Shown: positions 8,077 through 16,900 of the stretch, one piece after another | Layout: every line of letters starts with the position of its first letter | How positions within the stretch are numbered: the stretch's first letter is position 1 | Source: an uncultured Flavobacteriales bacterium | GTDB taxonomy: Bacteria; Bacteroidota; Bacteroidia; Flavobacteriales_E; Vicingaceae | Direction: 5' to 3' | Assembly (NCBI GenBank): GCA_913056345.1 | Contig: CAJXMH010000006.1 | Span: forward strand, 62,001 to 126,000 | DNA length: 64,000 nucleotides | Translations under genes and position numbers: made by a program | Notes under the pieces: generated by a model | Seen by the model: the letters and a program-made list of their open reading frames with translations, nothing else | Told to the model about the DNA's origin: nothing | Database searches by the model: none

Positions 8077-9894
8077 CTAGTAGCTTCGCTTTAGTTTATA
8101 GTCTTCAAACTTTAATAAGTACACACTTCTATTTTCATAACCACTTTCTATCCCGGTTTTGAAAAACTCAAACTTATGTGCCAAAAATTCTGCTTGGTAG
8201 CCCAAAAACATCACCTCAAAATTTAAACCAAATTGATGCATTAATGTCAAATAATACATCCCTACATCGTAACCCAAATAGGTGTATTTTTCAGGTAAAA
8301 CTTCAAACTCCTCCAAGAATTGTTTCTCAAAAAGTTGGGTAGCTTCTGCTTCGTAGTTAAGATAACTAGGAGTTACCACTTCTACCCTTAATTTCTGAAG
8401 GTATTCTACATCGATATTACCAAACCCTAACCAGGCATCCATGCCAATCAAACGAAATTGGTAATCATCCTCTAGGTTTAGCATAGTCATTAATTGAGTT
8501 ACAAATGCTTGGTCCTCTGAAGGCACCACCATCACATTCATTTTTGTACTATCCCACTTGGCCTTGAATTCAGCAAAACGTTTCACATCCCATCTAAATT
8601 CTTGAGGTATAGGCAGGACTGAACTATCTTGGTTGGCTTCAAGCTGTTTTAGATATGCCTGCTTAAGCATACTGATGCGGTTGCGGTCTTTAAAGTGATC
8701 TGGGTATACAATAAAAATCTTTTCCTCACTTAAAGAATCAGCCATATATTGTCCCATAAACCTGACCATTACAGGTTCAGAGGTTACGACTTTGCTTACG
8801 TAATTATTACCTAATAATATTTTATTGCTTTGCTTTACGGGAGAAACAATGTTGATCTCATGACGCTTGGCAAAGTCTGCTACCAGCATAAACTCATCTA
8901 AATACAAGGGTCCCACGATCAAATCGGCATTGATTAAAGCAGAGTCTTTCAGGATCTGATTAACTTTAGCAGTATCGTTGGCTGTATCAAAAACGGCCAA
9001 ATGTACCTTTAAGCCTGCTTTCTCTAGTAAGTCGACTGCCATTTCAAAACCTTTAAGAAACTCAATCCCATATTTTGCTTTGCTAAACAACTCTTTCGTT
9101 AACTCTTCGGAACGCTGATAAGAAGTATCTTGTGCTTCTTCAAGCAAATCCAAGTAAAAAGGTAAAAGCAAAGCTATCTGGTATTCAGTCTTCAGGGCAG
9201 TGCTGTCAAACTCGGGCGCTTTTTCAGTTGTGTCTTTATAGGTTTTCAATATTGGCAGATTAATCAGCTGCCCTACCTTTAAGCCTCCTGCTAAGCCATT
9301 GTTTACTGAAAGTATACTGTCCATGCTGACTTCATAAGCCTTTGACAAAGAATACAAAGTCTCCTTAGCTGCTACACGGTGTGTTTGATATGGACTAGCC
9401 TCAGCGGGTGATATATAAGCTGTATCTTTAACAGTGCTTTTGATCTTTGCTACAGGAATCTTGAGTCTCATTCCCTTTTTGAGTTTTTCCGCTTCAGGAT
9501 TTGCAGCTAAGATGTCACGAATCTCAACATGATATTCCTTTGCGATAGAGTACAAAGTATTTTTCCTTTGTACTTCATGAATCAGAAAATTTCCATCTAC
9601 ATCGAGTGTTTCTTCTAAGTTTTTACGTTTGACTTCCTTTAAAGGAATGAGCAAACGATCCCCAATAGTAAGCGATTGACTTAAGCGCGGATTTTCCTCT
9701 TTTAACACCTCTACTTCAACAGCATACATTCTTGAAATAGCATACAGGGTGTTACCTTGCTCTACCACATGAATGTAATACTTATTGCCATTAATTTCAT
9801 GCACCTTTAAATCTGGTGCTACTTCAGCCTCTTGGGCAAAGCTTAAAGTGCTCAAACAAATTAAGAAAACGAAAATGGAGTAAAACTTCCTCAT
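8077..9894 (-). CDS. LysM-repeat protein with periplasmic-binding-protein-like domain
   Basis: 605 aa, signal peptide ending near 'LSFAQ' (residue 21). Three LysM peptidoglycan-binding modules follow at about 38-85, 103-148 and 169-215, each with the 'NTLYSI...Y.V....IL..N' pattern. From about residue 240 the rest resembles a type I periplasmic-binding fold: 'YQIALLLPFYLDLL', 'KAKYGIEFLKGFEMAVDLLEKAGLKV', 'ADLIVGPLYLDEF', 'INIVSPVKQSNK'. It likely sits on the cell wall; the ligand is unknown and enzymatic activity is not evident. The start is the ATG 1 bp after the guaA stop, so it is the second gene of a guaA operon; the longer frame would overlap guaA. Confidence 0.8.
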   Translation of the reverse strand: MRKFYSIFVFLICLSTLSFAQEAEVAPDLKVHEINGNKYYIHVVEQGNTLYAISRMYAVEVEVLKEENPRLSQSLTIGDRLLIPLKEVKRKNLEETLDVDGNFLIHEVQRKNTLYSIAKEYHVEIRDILAANPEAEKLKKGMRLKIPVAKIKSTVKDTAYISPAEASPYQTHRVAAKETLYSLSKAYEVSMDSILSVNNGLAGGLKVGQLINLPILKTYKDTTEKAPEFDSTALKTEYQIALLLPFYLDLLEEAQDTSYQRSEELTKELFSKAKYGIEFLKGFEMAVDLLEKAGLKVHLAVFDTANDTAKVNQILKDSALINADLIVGPLYLDEFMLVADFAKRHEINIVSPVKQSNKILLGNNYVSKVVTSEPVMVRFMGQYMADSLSEEKIFIVYPDHFKDRNRISMLKQAYLKQLEANQDSSVLPIPQEFRWDVKRFAEFKAKWDSTKMNVMVVPSEDQAFVTQLMTMLNLEDDYQFRLIGMDAWLGFGNIDVEYLQKLRVEVVTPSYLNYEAEATQLFEKQFLEEFEVLPEKYTYLGYDVGMYYLTLMHQFGLNFEVMFLGYQAEFLAHKFEFFKTGIESGYENRSVYLLKFEDYKLKRSY

Positions 9895-9895
9895 A

Positions 9896-11428
9896 CTATT
9901 CCCATTCAATGGTAGCAGGCGGTTTGCTGCTAATGTCATAAACCACGCGGTTTACCCCTTTAACTCGGTTAATAATCTGGTTGGAAACCTTAGCTAAAAA
10001 CTCATAAGGCAAATGACACCAATCTGCAGTCATACCATCAGTAGAGCTAACTGCTCTTAATGCTACTGCATTTTCATAAGTTCGCTCATCACCCATTACC
10101 CCTACAGAATTAACAGGCAATAAAATTGCACCTGCTTGCCAAACGGAATCGTATAAACCTTCTGATTTCAAACCATTTATAAATATATGATCGACCTCTT
10201 GCAAAATGCGTACCCTTTCTGGATCTACTGCTCCCAATATTCGAATTGCAAGCCCCGGGCCTGGAAAGGGATGTCTACCTAGTAAGTTTTCAGGTAAACC
10301 TAAAGATCTTCCTACCCTTCTAACTTCATCTTTAAAAAGCAATTTCAAAGGCTCTACCACTTTGAGCTTCATATAATCAGGCAGGCCGCCAACATTATGA
10401 TGTGATTTTATGGTAGCAGAAGGCCCGCCTGTAGCCGAAACAGATTCGATCACGTCAGGGTAAATTGTTCCTTGGGCCAACCATTTAACATCTTTAACCT
10501 CGTGGGCTTCATCATCAAATACCTCAATAAATACCCTACCTATTGCCTTACGCTTTTTTTCTGGGTCAGTCTCTCCTGCAAGAGCAGCATAAAATCTACT
10601 TTTTGCATCTACGCCTTTAATGTTTAGTCCTAAATCCTTGTATTGATCCAAAACTTGGTCAAACTCATTCTTCCGAAGAAGACCATTGTCTACAAAAATG
10701 CAGTAAAGGTTCTCCCCGATAGCTTGATTTAAGAGCATGGCTGCAACCGAAGAATCAACCCCGCCGCTCAATCCTAAAACTACTTTATCGCTACCCAATC
10801 TTTGCTTTAAATCAGCAACTGTAGAATCTGCAAAGTGTGCAGGAGTCCAATCTGCTTTACACTTGCATACGCCAATCACAAAATTTTCTAGCAATTGTAA
10901 TCCGTCGGTACTATGGTAGACTTCAGGATGAAATTGAATCCCATAAGAGGCTTCACCCTTAATGTGATAAGCTGCAACTTTTACATCTTCAGTGCTGGCA
11001 ATAATTTCGTAACCCTGAGGTAAGTTGTAAATGGTATCTCCGTGCGACATCCAAACTTGAGACTGCAAAGGAATCCCTTCCATCAAAGCAAACTCTTGAT
11101 CTACCTCAGAAAGATTCGCTCTTCCGTATTCTCGAGTTTCTGAAGGCTTTACCTCACCACCAAAGGCATGTGCCATAAGCTGAGCTCCATAACATACACC
11201 TAGTAAAGGGAGCTTTTGCTTAACCAGTTCAAAATCAAACTGAGGTGCGTTTTCTTCTAAGACAGAATGCGGACTTCCTGAAAGGATCACACCTTTCACC
11301 TCAGGACCAATTTCTGGTAGGTTATTGTAAGGGTGAATTTCAGAATATACATTAAGCTCGCGCACCCTTCTGCCAATTAATTGGGTGTATTGCGAGCCAA
11401 AATCAATGATGAGGATCTTTTCTTGCAT
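9896..11428 (-). CDS. guaA: GMP synthase (glutamine-hydrolysing)
   Basis: Converts XMP to GMP with ATP and glutamine, last step of guanine nucleotide synthesis. 510 aa, both domains complete: class I glutamine amidotransferase with nucleophile C79 in GVCYGAQ and H167/E169 in FHPEV, then the ATP pyrophosphatase with PP-loop SGGVDSS (221-227) and the dimerisation domain ending in the typical [10 protein letters not shown]. The start [20 protein letters not shown] is canonical. The LysM protein gene follows 1 bp downstream. Confidence 0.97.
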   Translation of the reverse strand: MQEKILIIDFGSQYTQLIGRRVRELNVYSEIHPYNNLPEIGPEVKGVILSGSPHSVLEENAPQFDFELVKQKLPLLGVCYGAQLMAHAFGGEVKPSETREYGRANLSEVDQEFALMEGIPLQSQVWMSHGDTIYNLPQGYEIIASTEDVKVAAYHIKGEASYGIQFHPEVYHSTDGLQLLENFVIGVCKCKADWTPAHFADSTVADLKQRLGSDKVVLGLSGGVDSSVAAMLLNQAIGENLYCIFVDNGLLRKNEFDQVLDQYKDLGLNIKGVDAKSRFYAALAGETDPEKKRKAIGRVFIEVFDDEAHEVKDVKWLAQGTIYPDVIESVSATGGPSATIKSHHNVGGLPDYMKLKVVEPLKLLFKDEVRRVGRSLGLPENLLGRHPFPGPGLAIRILGAVDPERVRILQEVDHIFINGLKSEGLYDSVWQAGAILLPVNSVGVMGDERTYENAVALRAVSSTDGMTADWCHLPYEFLAKVSNQIINRVKGVNRVVYDISSKPPATIEWE

Positions 11429-11516
11429 GGGGCAAAGATAAATCCTTTGCTAAGCTTGAGAAGAAGGTTTTTTAAAAATAATGAACAAAGATTTTTGAAT
11501 TTAGTGTAGCATTAAA

Positions 11517-11542
11517 AAAGCCCCGCAAATTGCAGGGCTTTT
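11517..11542 (-). terminator. Terminator hairpin after the 724-aa type IX cargo gene
   Basis: Inverted repeat AAAGCCCcGCAA / TTGCaGGGCTTT with one mismatch, then a run of six T on the minus strand. It lies about 20 bp past the stop of the gene ending at 11563. The same hairpin recurs at 13855-13879. Confidence 0.7.
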
Positions 11543-11562
11543 CTGAGCTGAAAAAATGAATA

Positions 11563-13737
11563 CTAGTGAACTACTAGCTTCTTCATGGTCTGATTGATAC
11601 TTACTAGGTATAAACCAGTAGGCAGGTCGAGGTTCAGACTAAGCTGATCCTTTTTTATGGTTGACTCTAGCATCAGTTTTCCTGTAAGGTTAAAAATTCG
11701 AAGTTGCTCCCCTACTGCAGCTTTTTCTAATTTGATATTTAAACGACCCTGTGTTGGGTTAGGAAATAATTCAAACTGTATGGGCTTTGTTTTAGCCTCA
11801 CTAAGGCCAACGCTAGAAGTAGTTGAAGTTATCGTTCTGTTCTCAATTACAAAATCTACAAGATCATTGTAGATCCAGGTTCCATACTGATTGATTTCAA
11901 TTGCTGTAGCTTCACCATAAGGTAAAACATCGTGTTGAACGGTCCAGCTAAGTCCATTATCGGTTGAAATTAGCAGACCAGAGCGCCAAAAACTTATGGC
12001 TGAAGCAATGATTACGTCACCTGACTTTGCAATGTAATTGAAACGAGCATTATCAAAGTTGCTTCCTGTAATTACTCTAGTCCATGTTGTGCCTCCATCA
12101 GAAGTACGCACGACCCCTAAATTTAGATTCGCATTACTGCCTGCAACACCCCAAGCGTTTAATGAATCTTCAAATTGAAAAACCTCTGCAGAATTCTGAT
12201 TCATCAATTGCCAAGTAGAACCTCCATCAGTTGTTCGGTACAAATCACGCCGATTGTCTAGAGCAAACCAAATGTTAGCATCAACCGCTTGAAGTCTCTC
12301 AATATTGTTGGCAGGATATGCCACAGTTGAGATGGTATTGAGCGTATCAGTTGAAAGGATAAAATTTCCTGCCTGCTCATCGTTTCCAACAAATGTGGCT
12401 GCATCAATGAAAGCGCCCTGGTCGATACGTGATACGCTGGTGGTTGTTTCAGTCCAACTTACTCCGCCATCTCTACTTCTTAATAACTTGTTATTTGTAA
12501 ATGAAACCAATAAGCCTTGTCCATTATTAGCAATAAAAAAAGGTGTTTGACTAAATGAACTGCGTTGGGCGGTCCAAGTCTTCCCACTATCTGAAGAGTG
12601 CGCAAAGGTATTTCCTGCTTGCCTGCAAGACATGACGTAATTATTATCACTCAATATTTCTATATCTGTAGTGTAGGGCAGATTTGGAACTTCGTTGGGA
12701 ACAACGGTAGTCAAACCATAGTCAGGGGATTTTAGAATTCTACCTAGTTCACCAACAGCAATAACATTATTCCCAATTAGGTGTAAGTCATGTAAATCTT
12801 TATTCTCTCCCGGTATAAATGAAACAGGACCTCTTGTCCAGCTTCTTCCTCCATCTGAAGTTCTGTAAATTGTTCCCGATCCTGAGCCCGCAAGCAGACC
12901 CGAAATGCTTCCTAGTGCTATACCATTGGTAGTATCTCTGAAATGAATTGCACTAAATTCAACCGTGCTGCTCATGTTGTTTAATTCTTGCCAAGTCTGA
13001 CCTCTATCATCTGAGCGGACAACCGATTGACCACGGCCGCAAGCATACAAAGTGTCTTCGCTTAAAGCAAAAAAGTTCCAGAAATGCTGACCCAAGCTAA
13101 TGCCTTGTGTTAGCTGATGAACACTGTTCCAGTTATTTCCTGCGTTTGTTGAGCGGTATACATACCCGGAATCACCTGCAACTAGCAACTCTTGACCAGA
13201 GATTAGGTGCATGGCTCTTATAGTCCGACTGATTAAAGGAAAATTCAAAGTCTGCCAATTAGCGCCACCATCGTAAGAGCGGTAAATTGCGCCCTCTTCT
13301 CCTGCTACGTAGAGGGTATCCTTCCCTCTATTCTTTAAAACGTAAGTGTGACGAATGTTAGATGAAGAAATAAGGTTTGAAGTCCAGTTAGCGCCTCTAT
13401 CAAAACTACTTAGCAAACGATGTTCAAAAGTGCCATTATTACCCGGAGTACCTCTATCAATATTTGAAAGTAATACCATTAAAGTATCAGGTGAAATGGC
13501 TACCAGATCATTTACATGTCCATCTGTGATAGGCAGACTGATTGGTTGAAGGTTTTGAGCAGCATCATCTGTAAAATACAATGTCCTGCCTTCTCCGCCT
13601 ATGTAGCCAACGGAGTCAGACACAAAATCAAGGCACTTAAGATTATGATACGCTTGCTGAGGACGAATACTTCGCCACTGAGCCATTAAGCTAATTGAAA
13701 AAAATAGACAGATAAAAAAGGGTAGTAAATGTTTCAT
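11563..13737 (-). CDS. Type IX-secreted beta-propeller protein (BNR/Ycf48-like repeats)
   Basis: 724 aa. Signal peptide 'MKHLLPFFICLFFSISLMAQ', then about eleven 'S.DGG.TW' Asp-box repeats such as SFDRGANWTS, SYDGGANWQT, TSDGGRSWTR, SRDGGVSWTE, TTDGGSTWQL and STDNGLSWTV, which form beta-propeller blades. The last 75 or so residues are a Por/T9SS sorting tail: 'FELFPNPTQGRLNIKLE' ... 'GLYLVSINQTMKKLVVH'. The protein is therefore probably exported by the type IX system and anchored or released at the cell surface. No catalytic residues for a sialidase are evident; a structural or binding role is more likely. It ends in a hairpin identical to that of its upstream neighbour. Confidence 0.85.
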   Translation of the reverse strand: MKHLLPFFICLFFSISLMAQWRSIRPQQAYHNLKCLDFVSDSVGYIGGEGRTLYFTDDAAQNLQPISLPITDGHVNDLVAISPDTLMVLLSNIDRGTPGNNGTFEHRLLSSFDRGANWTSNLISSSNIRHTYVLKNRGKDTLYVAGEEGAIYRSYDGGANWQTLNFPLISRTIRAMHLISGQELLVAGDSGYVYRSTNAGNNWNSVHQLTQGISLGQHFWNFFALSEDTLYACGRGQSVVRSDDRGQTWQELNNMSSTVEFSAIHFRDTTNGIALGSISGLLAGSGSGTIYRTSDGGRSWTRGPVSFIPGENKDLHDLHLIGNNVIAVGELGRILKSPDYGLTTVVPNEVPNLPYTTDIEILSDNNYVMSCRQAGNTFAHSSDSGKTWTAQRSSFSQTPFFIANNGQGLLVSFTNNKLLRSRDGGVSWTETTTSVSRIDQGAFIDAATFVGNDEQAGNFILSTDTLNTISTVAYPANNIERLQAVDANIWFALDNRRDLYRTTDGGSTWQLMNQNSAEVFQFEDSLNAWGVAGSNANLNLGVVRTSDGGTTWTRVITGSNFDNARFNYIAKSGDVIIASAISFWRSGLLISTDNGLSWTVQHDVLPYGEATAIEINQYGTWIYNDLVDFVIENRTITSTTSSVGLSEAKTKPIQFELFPNPTQGRLNIKLEKAAVGEQLRIFNLTGKLMLESTIKKDQLSLNLDLPTGLYLVSINQTMKKLVVH

Positions 13738-13854
13738 GCTTTAATGTTTTACGATTCAGGTGTAAAAGTAAAAGCAGATAACCGTGTAATGTATAGGGTA
13801 ATCTTCGTAATTGATCTAGGGTAATTGAATGATTTTGGGCGCTACTATAAAAAT

Positions 13855-13879
13855 AAAGCCCCGCAAATTGCAGGGCTTT
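13855..13879 (-). terminator. Terminator hairpin after the 1744-aa type IX cargo gene
   Basis: AAAGCCCcGCAA / TTGCaGGGCTTT, the same hairpin core as at 11517, followed on the minus strand by a T-rich tract. It sits 23 bp past the stop of the gene ending at 13902. Confidence 0.7.
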
Positions 13880-13901
13880 GAAAAAGGATATGTTGTATAT
13901 C

Positions 13902-16900
13902 TTATTTAATAATTAAGGGCTTATTAATTGGGGCATAACCCTCTATTTCTATCTGAAGGTGATACACTCCTGGAGCTAAATCAGAGACGTTGAACTCTTT
14001 GGTCTTTTCAGAGATAGAAAGCGTTCTAATTAGTCTTCCCTCAGCATCCTTCAACTTCAACTTATTTATGTCATGTTGACCAGTATAACGCAAGTTGAAC
14101 AAGCCATTACTTGGGTTCGGATATAATTGAATTGACTCTAAAACTGATTGTTCATCTAGTCCCGTAATGAGAATATTCAAAGTATCACTGTTTACAGCAG
14201 AGCACCCCTGACTATTCACCACAGCCAAAGAAACTATATATTGGCCAGCATTTGTGTAGATCATAGAAGGTGTAGCTGCACTTGAGAACTGCCCATTACC
14301 GAAATTCCAAAAATAGGAAGTAGCTCCCACAGCTGAACTGCTAAAGTTGATGGGCTGACCAACTACTCTTTGCCCTGTTGCGTTGAAAGCAGCTGTCATA
14401 CTCGTAATATTTACCGTTCGAATAACGGTATCACTGCTGGTTGTATTGGAAGCTATAAAAGTAACCGTATAAGTTCCGGCTGTCTGATAAGTATGTGTTG
14501 GGTTTCTCATAGCAGAGGTATTCCCATCTCCAAAATCCCAAGAGAATAAAGTCGGGCCGTTTGAGCTGTTATCAGAGAAACTTACCGTTCTCGTACAGTT
14601 ATTTGCTTTAGTAAAAGTAAAATCTGCACAAGGAGTATTCAATACTGTAAGACTACAAGGAATTGTAATGGTAGGATTCAATGGATCATTAGTAAAGATG
14701 GTAATATCTGAAGTATGTAAACCAGCACTCAAATTACTTGCGTCGAAAGTAACACGCACAGCGTGACTATTTGAAGCGCTCAAAGAATCCTCTGTACGGT
14801 CAATTCTAATCCATGGAGCTAATCTGCCTGAGGAACCTGCCCAACGCAAGGCATTTCCGGCAACTTGTGTAATGTTTAAATTAGTGTTATAATAGTCAAA
14901 ACCGATTAGAGCAACTTTTCCTAAACCTTGGTTTCGCGTAACAATTACAGGATTTCCCGACAAACTCAATACTAGTGAGGTATCAGGGTTCAAAATATTG
15001 TAATACATTGTGGCTGATTCAGCAGTAAAGGGAAGAGTGGTTGAATCTAAAAGTGGATGAGAGGGTTGATCCATTGAAAGTATCCCTGAGTTTTGGTTAT
15101 TCAAGAAGCTACCGCTAAATAGACCTGAATTAAAGATTACTCTTGCATTGTTTCCACCCGAACCAAAGAATAGAACGGTACCACCATTATTAACAAATCT
15201 CCTTAATGTAGGATTGATGGTTGAATAAGATGGTGCGCTGCTTTCTAATTCAGGAATTAAAACTACATCCTTTCCTACCAATTGCTGCTTAAACAGGTTA
15301 GAGTCTAAGCTACCAAAAGAATTCACCGTATTAAAAGTGGTAAGGTTATAATTTGTAAAAGAGCTGTTGATGGCCGTTATGGTATTGGGATACTCCCTAC
15401 TCATGTCGGCTCCTAAAGTAATAGCAAGAACCTCTAGAGTGCCTCCACTATTTCCTGAAGAACCAAAACTATACCTTAATAAACCGCCTCCAATATTGCT
15501 CACGTTTAGGATCTGATCAACCGTATCGCAAAAGTTTACAGTAGCTGTTAAACTTGAGGGTGTTACAGATGCTATTGGTGCAGGTGTACTGATTGCATTT
15601 AAACAAATGGTAGAATCGGCATCATTGTTAAAAACTCGAATAAACGAATTATGATTACCAATTGTGGTTGGTGTGTATGTTACACGTAAATACACACTAT
15701 CACCTGGTGCTAGCCTTAAGTTAGATTGATTGGTAGAAAAGTTACCTGATAAAGCAACCACCGCTGAAATGTTTAAAGTATCACAACCTGTATTCCAAGC
15801 TAGCAAAGAATCAGTAGTAGTGGTATTGATAAACTGGCTTCCAAAATTGATGCAGTTAGAAGCAAAGTTGATTTGAGGTGAAGCTGAAACATAAATGTCA
15901 AAATTGATAGAATCCAAAGGCAATAAAGGATCGTTTGAACTAACAAATGCACTTGCATCATACCATCCGGTTGGTTGGTTTTGAATAATTATCTTAGCAT
16001 TTACAGTAATCGAATCACCTGCAGGAACAGAGACATTAGGAGGTGTAAAAGAAATATCAAAATCTCCGCCTTTACTAACTTCATCTAAAAAGGCAGTCAT
16101 TATGGATTGATTTACCGTATTGGATAGTGGAACATTTGAGTATCCGTTTGAATATAGCAAATAATAAATCCGATTGGCGGAAGCTAAGTTATTGATCCGA
16201 TGATCTTCAATGCTTGTGGTTGTAAGGTGAGTTCTTGTGGCGCCCACACTTTGTTCTACAATCATCAAATGATTAATGGAAGGGTCTCCTGCAGCATGAA
16301 CTGATTTCGTAAAGCCCACATAAGAAACTCCGTTGTGTGTCATATTAATCACATTAGCCGCTACTTGACCACTACCGTCTGCACCTAAGTTTCCTGTAAT
16401 TCTGAATTGAGAAACATTATCTAAGTCAGCTACCATAACAAATAAACCGGGAGTTTTGCAGGTAAAATAATCCTCTCCGCTTAAACCGAAGGCTGTACTA
16501 TTTAAAACAGCATTATTAGTGTAGGGGATAGAGGTTTGAAGGTTGGTATTTAAAAAATTACCGCCGTCATACATATCTCCTCCCCCATCTGAAATATTGT
16601 TCCCTGTAAATCCATTACTGAAAAGGTACAAATTGGGAATTTGAGAAGTAATATTTGCGTGGTTACTAAGCAAGTTGCTCAACATTGAGTCCAAACTAGC
16701 ATTTGACACATTTCCAAAGTTGGCCGTTAAAGTTGAGCCACCAGGGTTTTTGACTTTTATGGGTACAGTGATAGAATCTACACAGTTAAAAGTAGTATCT
16801 GTGTATGTTCTTGGACTTAATAATAGAGCAGGTGCTCCTGAACTGTTTCCGCTAAAATAAATTACCTCTTCCGCATCATTGTTAATGATTCTGATGGAAT

